A stretch of DNA of 64,000 bases, from NCBI GenBank assembly GCA_039545295.1, contig BCIK01000006.1, positions 186,001 to 250,000 of the forward strand. The letters run 5' to 3'. Source of the DNA: Udeniomyces pyricola (lineage: Eukaryota; Basidiomycota; Tremellomycetes; Cystofilobasidiales; Mrakiaceae). The notes beneath the pieces are model-generated. The model did no database searches and had not been told where the DNA came from. It was given only the letters and a program-made list of their open reading frames with translations. The first letter of the stretch is position 1; every line of letters begins with the position of its first letter. The translations under genes and the position numbers were made by a program. Positions 13,576 to 27,082 of this stretch are shown piece by piece.

Positions 13576-16500
13576 ATGTGCTGCACTGCAAAGTGGAAGC
13601 GTGAAGTCGTTCCTGACCACAAGGTAAGAGCGTCTGCTAGTCGCCATTTCCTCCCACCCACCTTTTTAGTATCCTTTGCATGCTCTCCCCCCCCCCCTAC
13701 TTCCTTCTTTTCAGTCTATCCTGGTTCTTACCTTGCTGCAACCAGACGCTGATTGGTATACAATTTTTCTGATCTAGTTCGATTTCCTCAATGTGAGTAC
13801 TGTCGCATCGTACAGCAGGAAAGCAACAAGCTCGGTAGAATGATCCGGCAGTGTCCCCTCCTGAAACTAGCCTGATTCTATACACTACTGTCATCTTGAT
13901 TCTGACACCTTCTGTGATATTGCTTGCTCTAGGTCCAAGAGTTTTATTCGAGATCGTGCTTGACCAGGACTCGGTGAGTTGGCGAGAAGGGACTTGGTTT
14001 GAGCGCGGTGGGCGTAGACTGTTGCAAGTGTTCAGAGGGACCAGGGAGACAGGCAGAGAGCACGCTGTTCTTGCAGAAAGTTGTGCATCCAGTGTAGGCT
14101 AGTCATCGCACAAGGGTTATGATGAGGTGCCAAGAAACCGACCACGTTGAATGGTACAGGACCGATCAGCCAGCATATGACAAGCAGGAAAGAAAGAGGG
14201 TGACCGACTGCGTACTGGCCAGGCCTTACCGCCCTAAACAGCTTCAGTAACCATGTTGTCTTTGCCGCTCGCCCATGAGAGACCATGATCACCCCATCAC
14301 AATCAGTGTACTCCATCGTTGCTTCTTTGACTCACCGGATATACGTGTTTCCTACGCTTTCACCCTCTCAAAGCTATACCTGGCTATACATCTCGGTCCT
14401 CATCACCATCGGCGTCTACTGTGCCAACATTTACACCGCCATCACCTACCTCATTGCAACCTCTTGGACCTCTTCCATCTACGACAAGTGTGGCGATGAG
14501 TGTGTCGTCAAAATTTCGTTCACCGTCGGAAAGTGGATCTTTGTCGGGTGTATCATCTTTTCGTTCTTACTGGTAAGTATCAACCTGGCTATTTTTGTGT
14601 TCGTCTTTGTCGAATCTGGAACACAGTGAGAGATGCTCAGGAGGACGACAACACCATCCGCTTGACCGCTGACGTTATTGTGGGTATAACTTTCTCGCTT
14701 CATTTTTCAGCTTGCGTATGACACAATCAAAGCGCGGAAAGTCGTTGCAAGTCGCGATATCTCTTATGCATTCACCAACGTCATGGCCAACGGTTACTAT
14801 TCCCTCCGTACGTGTGGCCACTTCTTAGCCAGAAAAGCGTATCTCGGTGCCATTCGGCCTTATCCGGAAACGAACTGTGCTGACATGGCGTCGTCTGTAG
14901 GATCGTACCCTCACTTTTGCTTCTTTGAGTAAGCCATGATCTCCCGCCCCGCCCCCCCTCCCTTTTTTTCTCTTGTCCCGGCCTTCAAGGAGTGTATGAG
15001 TCTGTACCATCACTATATCACAAAGAGACGCAAAAAAAAAAAAACTCATTTCAGGCGGCATTTTCCATACGTTCCTGTTCTGGTTTGTCCCTACGCACAG
15101 ACAAATCGGCAATTCGACAAAAAAGATGGACGACTTTGCCTTCTTCATCTTTTTCACATTCAAGGGTTCGTCTCTCTTCTTTTCTCGCTGATGTATTCTT
15201 CAAGTCTTACTGTCTCTGATTGCTTTTCTTGCATATGTTGCGCTCTTGCCTATTCATATCACGCTCCCATTCGAAACAAATACAGGCTGGAAACATCTCC
15301 TCCTCGCCGACGCTCCGCGTCAAACCATCAATGCCCTCACTCTTTACTCTTTTGGCAAAGCCAACGGTTGGCAGACCGACAACCTCTCCCTTTACTATGA
15401 TGGTTCCCTTGTTACGGCAGCCATGTTGGTCTCGATGATCTTTACACTGCTCGTGTTCATAGGGAGCTTGTTCTTGTTGATCGTAGCGGCGATCTTGTAC
15501 GTGCCTTTGCTATGCTACATTCAGGGAAACCTCAAGGTGAGATTTGTACATGAACCTCTGCATCTTCTGTCCTGCTCTCGCTACTCTGCCTGCCGGGCGG
15601 ATTAGGAACGAACGGCAGGAGAGAACAGTCTTGAACTCGGCGGGGTTTCTCATCATTTCAGCTGGCATTTGGCTGACGCACCCGTCTGGCTGGTTTTCTT
15701 CATTGTTTCGTGCTTTCTAGGAATATTGCTGTCACAAAATTGACAAGGTATGTGATCATTCTCTATCATTTTCGTCTACCTGATGACGTGTACAAACACG
15801 CATGGGATCCTGACGACGTTTCGGCTCTATATTTCTTTCCTTCCTTTCGAAATCACCCTGCATGTTGTCACTTCCGCTTTCCAATTTCTTTATCTTTTCC
15901 GCCCAGCGAATTGCCGAACTCATCAAACGTAAACAAAAACAGCGTATTGCCCGCAATGCGGCGCTGGAGAAAAGGCTTGCCTCTTCCGGCTCACGCAACG
16001 GCCGGGGAGCCGCAGCAGGAGGAAGTCGGGCGTATCACCAGCCGACACTGCCCAATGTCACGCTGGACGATGACGATGATGATGATCGGAAGCCTTTCAG
16101 TCTTAGAGGTGCAGAGATCGATGGGTTCGTGCCGGGTGAGGGGGGCGGTAGTGGCAGCTATGCGGGCGGTGGACTAGGCGGGCCCGGATTGTATCGTGGC
16201 CCAAGTAATGGTGGCAGTGATGTGAAGCTCCGTCGAGAGGAGGTTGAAAAATGGGGAGATGGTAAACCGTTCGGAGGTGTCAATGATGGCCTGGGAGGAG
16301 GAGAATGGAACGCTTACGGCGGGGGTCCTATCGGTAATGGCATCGCCCCACCCATGATGCCCCCTTATCAACCTCAACCATCTCTATCTCATCAGCCACA
16401 ACCTTACGCTCGGAACATCAACCGGTCACCTTCTTTCCCGCTTCAGCATTCTAACCTGCCTCTTCAGCAACGCCATGCGTACCAATCCCGCGCTCCTCCA

Positions 16501-17031
16501 CCGCTGGGACCGCAACAACCGTCATATGGCTCAACGGCGTCGTCATCGTACGAAGCTTACCCCTTGTCGACAATAGTACAGGCGTTGCCGTATCATTCCC
16601 CGACGACGCAGCTATACCCGACCAGAGACGAGTCGTCTTCTCCCCCTCAACAACAGCATATGCGAAGCGAACCGCGTTCACAGTCCCCCTACCATCCTCT
16701 CCATCATCAACTTTCCAACAACAACAACAACAAAAATGACCACAACAACTATCATCTCCAACCAACCTCTTCAACCCATCACTCCAAACCCGGTGGCCCA
16801 ACTTCTTCTGAGCCGTCGTCTTCGACCTCATCCCATATCCTCCCACCCATTCACCCGGATCTCTACGGAACCTTGACGTCCCCTGTCAGCCCCTCTACAC
16901 CGACATCAGTCAGTGCTCGGTCAGGTGCAGAGGCGGCAAGATCATCAGGTGTCAACGAGATGGGCGGTCGAGTCGTCCCAATGGTCCAGGACTACAAAGC
17001 GAGGTATACACCGAGACCTCCGTCGCCTTGA
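13576..17031 (+). CDS. KCH1: Kch1/Prm6-family low-affinity potassium channel
   Basis: Fungal plasma-membrane K+ influx protein; in yeast Kch1 and Prm6/Kch2 act in the calcium response to pheromone. The N-terminus MCCTAKWKREVVPDHKFDF matches the family signature, followed by VQEFYSRSCLTRTR. Membrane segments: TWLYISVLITIGVYCANIYT (near 14380), VGKWIFVGCIIFSFLL (near 14530) and MLVSMIFTLLVFIGSLFLLI (near 15425). Between them come LAYDTIKARKVVASRDISYA, FTNVMANGYYSLRSYPHFCF, FFEQIGNSTKKMDDFAFFIF and WKHLLLADAPRQTINALTLY. After EYCCHKIDK a basic helix (RIAELIKRKQKQRIARNAAL) leads into a Gly/Pro/Gln/Asn/Ser-rich cytoplasmic tail of about 350 residues. Many exons, including very small ones: 13778-13792 (15 nt), 14901-14928 (28 nt) and 15721-15747 (27 nt). 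All three encode family-conserved residues. Confidence 0.93.
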
Positions 17032-17708
17032 TCAATAAAAACCCTGGTTGGTTCGTCGATCGGTCGACAATGAAGTCCTGCAGAGGTAGCATTTACGTCG
17101 CGTTGTTATAAAGGGGCTATACTGCTGTCCCCCTTTCGTGGGAGACGATTCGGGAAGTCAGCTTGGCTCCTCGTTTCTTCTTCACCTTTTTCTGGTTGCT
17201 CCTCTTCTTTTCCATTATCAATTCGACTTTTATTTTTCTCTCTCTCTTTTTCTTCTCCTTTCACGTCCGTTCCGCACTCATCCATCCATCACACCCTGTC
17301 ATCAACACACCACCGCCATCAACACGCACGTACACACACCTTTTCTCACCAATATCGATTATCCATCGATCATCATAAGGTTGCTTCTTGTGATTCCCCA
17401 TCTACTATACTATATCATTTTTCCCCTTTGTGACTCCTTCATCCGAGTCTCGTAGTTACCCTCTCTCTCGTTATCTACTTTGTGACGTGACGTCTTACGT
17501 TGTGCCCACCATCGCATCGAAGAGTATCGATATATATTCCCGCATGCATTCATTGCTCTCTAGAGCTTCAAATCTACCTAGCACACCGATCGAACCATTT
17601 CAGCGATCAAGATGGACTGTGTGAACCAACGACCTTTCTGATACGAATCTGATGTGGATGATAACACTCATGTGAATTAAATTTGCGGACAGTGTACCTA
17701 TTGATATA

Positions 17709-17724
17709 ACACACACACACACAC
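17709..17724. repeat. (AC)8 microsatellite
   Basis: Dinucleotide AC run in the KCH1/ABC transporter intergenic region. Confidence 0.85.
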
Positions 17725-18034
17725 CCCTGTTTCTAACCCCCTTCAGGCTTTTATACCCATCCGATCCGAGAACCCCAACTTCCCCCTCGCTTCTGATCTA
17801 TCCAATACACAATCTACGTCCCTTTGGCGCTTGCGTAACAAACAGAAGAAGGTACACAAGAACGAAAAAGAAAAAAAGTTTAAAAGGAGAAAAGAAAGAA
17901 CCAAAAAAAAAAAAGTAAGAAGGAGACAGTCGGGTTCGTCTTTCGAAAAAGCACCAGTCCCGCTGGCCTCCTAGGCGCGTTGGTGGGCAACCAGGGAACC
18001 TGCCCTGTCCTGACCTGCCTGTCCGCACCCCTTT

Positions 18035-18053
18035 TCTCTCTCTCTCTCTCTCT
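18035..18053. repeat. (TC)n microsatellite followed by C-runs
   Basis: About nine TC units, then C-rich sequence to 18070, just beyond the ABC transporter stop. Confidence 0.85.
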
Positions 18054-18124
18054 CCCCCCCCCCTCCCCCCAACCTCTTCATGACGTTTACATATGCTCGT
18101 GAATTTGTTTTCGTTGAGTTTTTT

Positions 18125-21100
18125 TTAGAGCCCCCGATCGGCTCTCCTCTGAGCATCCGCTGCGACGAGCTCGTCGAGTCCGATTCCGGACTTGTCAAGC
18201 ATGGATCGGAAGAGCGAATCCGGTCGGGCGAACAAGTTGAGTGGCGTATCAAACTCGGCGACTTGACCAAAGTCCATGACGACTTTAAGAAAAAAAATGG
18301 GGGATTGGGATCGATGCGAGGGGAGGAAATGAGGGGGGAGGGGGAGGCGGTTTCCACATGGAATGAGAGTAGAAGCGTTAGAAGATGAGTCGTAACAAAA
18401 TAGAAGGGAAAAGAGAAAGAGAGTGCGAAAAGACGAAGGAACAAGAGAAAGAGAGACGAAAAAAAAGGGGGTTACTTACGGATGCGATCGTACGTGAGGA
18501 TCGTTCTGATAGCCGATGGAGAAAAAAAAAAGCAAAGAAAGAAAGGCATCACGTCCTCGATGCATCAGTCAAACGAACGAGATGCCAAAAAAAAAGAGAG
18601 AGAAGTGCGTGAAGGGATTGATGTCTCGTAGGGTGTATGTACAGTCAAAGATGAAACCAAGAAGGCCAAGACGACGACAAAGAGAGAAAGAGAGAAAAGG
18701 TCAAGCGTACCGAAGCCGATGAGCGATCGTGAGGAGGGTAGCGTGTTTAAATTCCCTTCGGATCGTCTCCTGGATTGCGGCATCTGTTGCGAAATCGACG
18801 CTTGCAGTCGCCTTTAGGGGGGAGAAGAGGAAGGGATACGACAAAAATGATCGTCAGCGATTGGTAGTAATCAAAGGAAGCGAATACCGATCCCAACATC
18901 CATGCTCTTCTTCAACTCTGCTCCCAACTCTCCCTCGACTTCGATACAAGCTTTCTCCGTCAAACTTACCTCATCTAAAACGACGATCCTCGCATTCTTT
19001 GCGAGCGCCCTAGCGAGACTGACGAGACTTCGCTCGCCGACGGACAAGTTGCCGCCTTCGTCCTCGACGACGGTATCGAGGGTGAACCGCGAGGAAGACG
19101 AGTCGTTTGAGAGACCGGATCGTTTGAGCGCGTCCCAAAGGATGGCGTCATCATATTGACCGAAAGGATCGATGTTGGTTCGGATCGTGCCGGACTGTGT
19201 TTGAAGAGGTCAATGGGTAACGATGGTGCATGAGAAAGCACATGCGTTAGGATTGATGAACGGTTTACCATGCTCGTATGTAGTAAATGTGAGGAGAAGG
19301 AAGGGATGATGGTCATAGATGGGGATAAAAGGACGAAGATGGGGACGTACGAAGAGAAGGGCTTCCTGTGGGATGATCGAAAGTCCCTTTCGCAAGGTGT
19401 TGAGTCCGAGACCGGAGATATCGACGCCATCGACCTGAATCCGACCGGCGTTGCATTCGACGAGCCGGAATAGGGTCGTCATGATTGTCGACTTGCCTGC
19501 GCCCGTTCGACCACACTTATGGCGGAAGCAAGACGAGGTGAAAAGAAGGGAAGCGGGCGAAAAGAGATTAGGTGGTGAGCTCGAGCGGCCATCGGAAAAG
19601 TAGGCCCAGCTGAATCAATCGCGGAAAACATGAGGGCAGAAAAAAAAAACCCCCCAAGACCGCCTCATTTTTGTTCTGAGTAATAACAAAGAAAGCGACT
19701 TACCACTCCAATCTTCTCTCCTCCAGCGACTTCAAAACTGACGCCCTTCAAAACGTTCGGCAATCCAGGTCGATACGCCATCGAAACGTCTTCAAACACG
19801 ATCCGTCCGCTCTCGGGCCAGCTCTTGGGGGGTTCCGTCTCGGGCACCTCGGACGCGGCTTCCGTCTCGAGATGGTTGGCGTAATGAAGGATCCTCTCGG
19901 CTGAGGTCGCGTCATTTTCGACTTCGGCCACTTGACGCACGAGCCACGCAAAGGACTGGACGAGACCGACGGTGTCTGTTATCGAAGAGGGAAGATAGGC
20001 ACGAAGGGTCGCTTTTCAGTACAAGGACTTAGCAGGGCACGGGTCGACAACTCTGATGGCGACTCAAGTTAAGGGAATGAAGAAAAGAAAGGAACGAGAC
20101 CGAGTTAAACGGAAACGAAAACGAGAGCAGAGAAGTGGCACTTACAGCCAAGGATCAATCCGGCTTGCGAGGGTGAAATGTCGGCAAAGAGCGAGACGAA
20201 TGAGACCGTCAAGGCAAGCAGATTTCCTAGAAGATCGACTCGAGGCCCGAGCCATCGTTGGTTGACAATCGTCCTACACACGAGAAAAAAAAGAAGAAGA
20301 GAGATCGGGATAGGGAGGAAAGTGCAATTTAGTGCCCATACACAACGAGAAAAAAAAAACAAGAAAAGGAAGAAAGAAAGAAAAAGAACGCGGCCCAGCA
20401 TTGAAGACGGGTAAAGACGAGGAAAAGAGCTTACATGTAGTACGACCGATTTTCGAGGTCAATCTTGGTACAGTTCTCGTCGAGGAAGCGTTGTTGCTCG
20501 CCATACGCCCGAATGGTAGCGAGACCTGTAAGGGACTCGCCGAAATGGGACTGGAAACCCATCCATCAAGACAGACGCAGAAGATCAAGTCGATGAAAAG
20601 AATTGTCAGCTCGACACCGTAAAAAAAGTCCAAGTCGTTCCCTACCAACGATCGGACTCCAAAGCAAGCAGTCGCCTCGCTCTGATCTTGCACTCACGTA
20701 AAGCGACGATCTCAGGATGGAATCGATCCGTTTGAGTTCCCGAGCGGAAGCCCTGTAGAAAGACGCGGCTACGACGAGCAACGCCAGTACAACGGCGGCC
20801 GCGATCAGGAACCAAGGCGATACGACGGCGACCAAGATGACGGTGGAAAGGATCTGAGCGAGCGTCGAGACAAGCATTCGCATGCCGTCACCGAGTTGGT
20901 TATCGATCGTGTCCATACTACAAGAGACACCCAACCATGTACATATTGATTTGATAGCAAAGTTTATGTGAGCTGGGTTGAATTGGAGTCCAATATCCTG
21001 ACAAGGAAATATAGAGGACAGGAACTGACTCTTTGCAAAGCCGGTTCTGGATGCGTCCGAGAGGGGTGGTATCGAAGAAGGATTGGGGACTCCTCATGAC

Positions 21101-24100
21101 GCGCGTGATGGCGCTTCGGTGAAGAGTGACCGATGCATAGTAGGTGATACTGTGAAGCAACCGTGAGGATGGTAATTCAGGCCGTCAGTTGAGTTTACCT
21201 GCAGACGAAGAATCAAGGCACTCTGACTCGACTGAACCAAGCTATTTCTGAGAAAAACATCAAAAAGACGAAGAAAAAAGAAGTGAGGGAAAAATTAAGA
21301 TGGATATCCAAGCCACGACTCACTAGGCAAAGACGACACCCATCAGGAAAGTGAACATCGCCATGAGGACCGTCAAACACGCATAAACCGCCATATAATC
21401 GTTCTGCTTGATGTGGAAGTAGTCTTCCTGCCACCAAACGAGGAAATACGACGCCAAGACCGTGGCAACTTGCGAGAGGCAGACCATGAGTACCAAGCAA
21501 GGGACGAGGATCGAGCCTTTGGCGGCTGAAAAGTACTCGCGTACCGTGGCGAACCCAACGGCTCCTGTGAGGCAGATCATGCGAAGGCGGGGGAGGAAGG
21601 AGAAATGAGAAGGGAAGAGGAGGGGAGGGGAGAGGGGGAGGGGGGGGGGAGGAGTTAGCACAAGCCTCATTTCAAAGGAGAGCAAGATAGAAGATATTCA
21701 TGTACGCACCAGTGTAACGCTCCTCCGCGACGATAAGGGCAGCTCCTTCCTTACCCGTCATCTTATTCCTCTCAATAGCCTTGGGTCCCTTCTCTTCAAC
21801 GGCAGCTTCCTCGATAGCCTCTTCCTCCTGGCCCTTTTCGACCTCATCCTCATCCTCGGCAACATGCGCAAACTCCGCCATGAGTCTCGAGAACGCGCCG
21901 TGCCGGTCCCTAAGCTCGGTGTAGCTGCCTTGCTCGGCAATCTTGCCGTCGTCGAGCGTGATGATGTAATCAACGGCGTTGAGGAAGTGTAGTTGGTGTG
22001 TTACGAGAAGCCGGGTCTTGTGGGCAAGCGCACCGCAGATGGCGTTGTTAAAAAGGGCGTTACCGACGTGGGCATCGACAGCCGAGAGCTGAGCAAGATT
22101 CGCAAAGCAACAAGAGAAAAGGACCACGATGAGTGCGTGTATAATTATGTCCCTATCAAGAGCAGATGAGCCGACATGAACATAATGCGCCACGAGACGT
22201 ACAGGATCATCAAGCAGGACAATGTCGGCATCGTAGTAAATCATGCGCGCCATGCTGACTCTTTGACGCTGACCTCCTGACAGATTCAGTCCTTTTTCGC
22301 CGATAGCCGTTGCGTCTCCATCAGCGAGGGTTTCCAGGTCGACTTCCAGAGACGCAGCACGGACAGCGGCTGCACACAAACCCCAAGGAACAAGATAACC
22401 CTCAATCCTTACGTCAGCACCTCAACATCGACATCCTCAACTCAGAAGAAAGAAATCCCTATCAAGAAAGCGAGAACTCACCCCAGTAACGTTCCTCCTC
22501 GAAGGGCTGGCCAAAGAGAACGTTTCTGAGATAAATTGTCGAAGCAATGTCAGTCAGATTGTGCGCATGAGAAGAAAGACGTCACTCGAGAAGATCCGGA
22601 CTGACTCTCTGATGGTGGCGTTTTGAATCCAAGCGGTTTGGGGAACGTAGCCGATGGAACCACTGAATTTGACATCGCCCTTGACTGCAAGGTGGAGTAA
22701 TTGATGATGGCGACGAAAAGGATGTCCGATTGGGACGTGGGTCAGTCATGTCTCTCTCGAACCCAACGCCACCCAAACATATTGAGAATGATGATAACGT
22801 ACTACAAGCCATCTCGCCAATGAGACCTTGGAGAAGACTACTCTTGCCCGACCCGACGGCACCGACGATGGCCGTCAAACTTCCCTTGGGAATCTTGAGG
22901 TCGACGCCGTGCATCGAAAAGATTTCCACCTCCTTCTTGACGTCTGCTCCCGCAGGTTTCTCGCCTTCCGCTTCACTGAGCTCTGTCAAGCCCGGAACTA
23001 GGCCATCTCCCGGTGCGACGTCCTGAGCGACGGCATCCCCTTCTCCCGCTCGCCCACCACTCACCTCGACCACAACTCCTTTAGTTCGAGCATCCCCTTC
23101 GTCCGTCGTTCCCTTCGTTAATGCTTTGGCTCCAGCTCGCTTGCTCGCTTTAGCATCCTTCTTATCCGACTTGGCATCCTTCTTATCTTGCTTGGCCGCC
23201 GCCTTGAGCTTGGATTTCGCTTGAGCATCCGTTTCGGGGGGAGGCGCATCCCATTGGAATGAGGCATCTTCGACGTTGATAGCAAACTCGGCGGTTGGAT
23301 CGATGTTTTGCGTCTCGGCTAGAGTTTCGGCAAGAAAGAGCTTTTTTTTTTTAATGGTAGAATGAAGGGGGGGGGGGGGGGGGGGGGGGGGGGGGNNNNN
23401 NNNNNNNNNNNNNNNNNNNNNNNNNNNNNNNNNNNNNNNNNNNNNGGGAGGGATAATGGTGATGTAAAACAGGTCAGTGGCAAGTCCAGTTGAGATCATA
23501 AGGCATCAAGACGATGAAGATATCGTTATGAACATACAGGAGTGAGACGGGTGAAGGCATTGTGAGCATCAACCGCCGAGGAGAGTGCGAGAGGGAGCAT
23601 CATGAGCTACAAAGAAGCACAAGACCAACAGTCAAGAGAAAATGAGCCATCAGTTCACGAAATGTTCTACGTGTTAGATGTTATCCCCACTCGGATCATC
23701 GACGTACCGGCATCCGAAGAAGCTGGAACAGTGAAAGCGATGCAAAGACGTCTGCCGCCGAAAGTCCACCGTTCTGCGCGCCGTAGATGAGGAAAGAGAT
23801 GACCGAGGCCATGACGGGTAATGTGAACGCAACGGCCATGTTACCCCCTCGAACGATGAGGATTCGCTTGATGTAGTTGAGTTCTTTTGTGCGCAGAACG
23901 TGAAGCCGTTGAAGGTAGGCTGATTCCCAAGAAAAGAACTTGATGGCTTTGATGCCTCCGAGAAGCTCGCTGATGAGTCGCGATCGTTGATCGGTGAACA
24001 CCATCGCTTGATTTTGGTGCAGCAACAGTTGACAGAATAGGGGGAAAGTTGAAAGGAAAGGTCGTCAGACGGAGTCTATTGGCCTCGAACAGGCGTCGTT

Positions 24101-26359
24101 GAAGACAAAGAAAGAAAGAAAGAGGTATACGCTCGCTCACCCTTGAGCCGTTGAGTGAACAAAACCTTCATAGCCTTTGTCTGGAGTGGTGTCACGAGGA
24201 CAAAGAATGCAAACCCAGCGACGGCCGAGGGACCAAGGTTGATCGAGAGGAGGATCAAGCAGATCGCTGCTTGAATGGGTGCGATCCAGATGAGATGGAA
24301 GAAGCCCGCAGCAAAGTCGATTCGTGATCTACAATGTCAGAGAGAAGAAGGAAACAAAATAAAAGCAAAACACAGAGTCAGCGAAATCTGAAGCCCACTC
24401 GATACACAAGAGGTCTCACTCGGACCAGGGTTCTCAAAGCCATTTGCATGGATGGCAAAAGCAAAGAGCATGTCGACGGACTCACACATCGGTCGAGATG
24501 TAGTTGACGAGTACGCCTGACGATAGCCCGCTTGCTCGAGCTTTGCCTGTCAGCTTGAGAGATTGGTCATAGATGGACGCAATCAATCCACCTCGCAACA
24601 GAACTCCCGTCTGAAAGATATAACAAAGAAGGAAAACAGAGGAAGATAGAACAGACGAAGGAGAGAGAAAAAGAACTATGCTATATCAGCAGCTAGATCT
24701 CGGTCGGGATAGACGATATTCATCAATTTGACTGACGCTTGTTCCGCGGTAAAAGAATTGATGATTGCCAAGCGACGCGACGAGGAGCATGAGAGAGAGA
24801 CCGATTGCTGCGCCGACACCATGACCGACTGAAGGGCCCGGAATGCCTGTCGGGTGCGATAGATTACAACCAAGATACATGGTTAGTTTGGGCGTTCAAA
24901 ATGACGAGGGATCGAAAGTGTAAGGTGGATCGATCGCATACCCGCTTCCTTTGCTGCCGCTTTTTGTCGACACCATTGAATGATGTACTTGATGACGAGG
25001 GGAGAGCACATTTGAGTGCAATCTCCGATAACTACAAAGAATGATGGATGGCGATACTCAATATCGTGATGTCTAATTGACCAAGATAACTACAGGCAAA
25101 GAAGAAACGAAAAGGACTCACGTTTATATATCCCACCAACCCAGAACCACCTCAAAAAGATCTCGTTGCAGGCCATGACTAAGCTCGGATGCTTGCGACC
25201 GGATTTTTCTCTCCAGATCCGTTCTTTCTCCTGTCTTCCTTTGCCTTCGCCGCGACCGACAAGCCAACCTGCTTTCGTCAGCAAGCCTGGTCCGATCTCG
25301 CCACTATCGATCCTCGCGTTGTACGCCTCCGCTTGGGCCACTCTCTTGTTCCAAGCAGTCATTAGCTTGGCTGCGATGAGCTTTGAGTCGCATGACGGAT
25401 CGAGCTTGTAGCAATCGGTTTCTTGGAGTGGTCGGGAGGCTCCGAGGATGAGGGCGGGTTGGACCCAAGTAAAGATGTGCTTGGAGATGATGGAGGCGTG
25501 AATCTCGGGTGTCATGGGCGAGTCATCGAACGAAGCGGGAGGAGGAGGAGCGACTATGCTCTGGCCAAGGAAGGGGATATAGTACGACCTGCGAGAGCAG
25601 ATCACAAGGTAGTAGTAACGCGCGCAGGGACGCGAAGAAGGTGAAGCAGAGCTGTAAGTCAGATTCCAGAGTTTGGTGGTTCGGAGGACGCCGTCTCGTC
25701 GCCGGATGCGATACGCGTCACTCCACGGGTCGTCCCCCTCGGACAGCCCTTGACGATCGAGGCGATCTGGAACTGCTGCTTGCTCTATGGGATGGGGACC
25801 TAGTACCTAGTCCTGATCAACCCTGAAAGATTGAGCGAGGACAAGAGAAAGACCGAGTGCTGGCAAGATAGCCAGCAGCTATCTCTTGCCGCGGCGGCGG
25901 CTGACGGATGATTTCGCGTGAGGCCGAGGGGATTTCCTCCCTTTCTCCCTCCTCGCGCCCGCCACTATTCCGGTCGATCCTCTCCTCTCCACGTCGCTTA
26001 AGCCCGCTCGTATCGCTGCATGCAGGCCCGGCCCCCATCAAACACCAACACGTCACCGAACCTCCCCTTTCCAAATCTGACTTGCCGACGCAAAGAACCG
26101 CAAACGCCTCAGTCTGATTGTGGACTCACCATGGGATTTTCATATCAGCCACACCATGGCCAGTGAAAGGCTTGTCGACCACTTCCTTCTCTGGGTTCGT
26201 CGTCGACGTCGTCGAGCGTTTTCGATCGAGCGCGGTCTCGGGCGAAGGTCGGTGCTGGTAGGGCTTGCCGTCGTTCGCCTCATGGGTCTTTTCTAGGTTG
26301 TCGAGAGGGAGTTCCTCGGCTTGGGTGGTTGAGCTAGTGCTCGACGAGCTCTGGTGCAT
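18125..26359 (-). CDS. ABCC-family full transporter, Yor1-like multidrug exporter
   Basis: ATP-driven exporter, probably at the plasma membrane; Yor1-type members expel organic anions and drugs. The start at 26359 gives [21 protein letters not shown] cytosolic N-terminus and TMD1 follow ([40 protein letters not shown]), without the extra TMD0 of long MRPs. NBD1: Walker [14 protein letters not shown] near 22830, signature [13 protein letters not shown] near 22270, Walker B DIVLLDDP with Asp in place of the catalytic Glu. TMD2: [16 protein letters not shown] segments and [23 protein letters not shown]2: linker IPQEALLF near 19360, signature [17 protein letters not shown] and Walker [17 protein letters not shown] with a canonical Glu. 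This asymmetry is normal for ABCC. A Lys/Ala-rich insert ([20 protein letters not shown]) splits the start of NBD1. The last exon ends [20 protein letters not shown]. More than 15 introns; one contains the assembly gap. Confidence 0.93.
23367..23445. other. Assembly gap: G29 run followed by 50 N
   Basis: A run of 29 G (23367-23395) leads into 50 unknown bases (23396-23445), inside an ABC transporter intron just after the acceptor of the [17 protein letters not shown] exon. The round number of Ns suggests a placeholder of unknown true size. No coding sequence appears to be lost. Confidence 0.95.
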
Positions 26360-27082
26360 GTGTGTGATAAAGTCAAGGAGGATTCAGGGAGGCTAAAGCA
26401 GGAGACGGGCGAGGATACCGAGGATCGTCGAGAGAGGGACGACGGGCGGGTTGGGGGTGGGGTGGAGGAGGAACAGAACAGCAAAGGGGAATTCAATCGA
26501 AACCTGAGATCGGTCATCAGCATCCTCATTCAAATCCACGGCCAACGCCGACGAAGCTGACTGATCTTGACTGATCATCAACGATTCACATTCAATAATA
26601 CGCCGTTCATCGATATCCAGATTATCTTCATCAACGCGCTCGCCTGGATCTGGCCGGTCATCATCACGATCGATAGATATCAGTTTAAAAGTAACTACTG
26701 TACGCACGTAGAACCATCGTTCCTTCACTTCTATCTTCCCTTATCACCTCCCAAGTCGATCCGTTTCCGACCTGCTGGCCGCCTGCGCTGCTGCATCTCA
26801 CCGGCCCGGCCGTTCGTCCACATCTTTTGACCTCTTTCAAACACCATGCGCACGTCGGCGAATTGAACGTGTGTGAATGTGATCACAAGCGTCAAGACGT
26901 ATCTGCACTATCATATTGACGCAGCAGCCCCTCTGCGCCAGCTGTTGTCTATGCATATGGATTGACGCGTACATCTGACGACCTCGAGAACAATGAGTAT
27001 CCCTTTCTTTCCAACATCCCACCCCCATTGATTCCTATCCATCTTCCGTTTCCAGAACACCTGTGTGATGATTCATTCAATC
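26360..27082. other. Intergenic region: ABC transporter promoter and COX20 3' UTR
   Basis: About 720 bp between the ABC transporter start and the COX20 stop, both on the minus strand. No gene or clear regulatory motif recognised. Confidence 0.5.

Larger units (their letters stand above)
17032..18124. other. Convergent intergenic region (KCH1 and ABC transporter 3' ends)
   Basis: About 1.1 kb between two stop codons. CT-rich on the plus strand at 17160-17460, with (AC)n at 17709-17724 and (TC)n at 18035-18053 followed by C-runs. An open frame at 17138-17455 is a hydrophobic artefact of the pyrimidine skew. No gene recognised. Confidence 0.5.

Noticed and set aside
17138..17455. 105-codon plus-strand frame after KCH1 with apparent membrane segments
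   Set aside because: The CT-rich 3' region generates Leu/Phe/Ser-rich peptides by composition alone.
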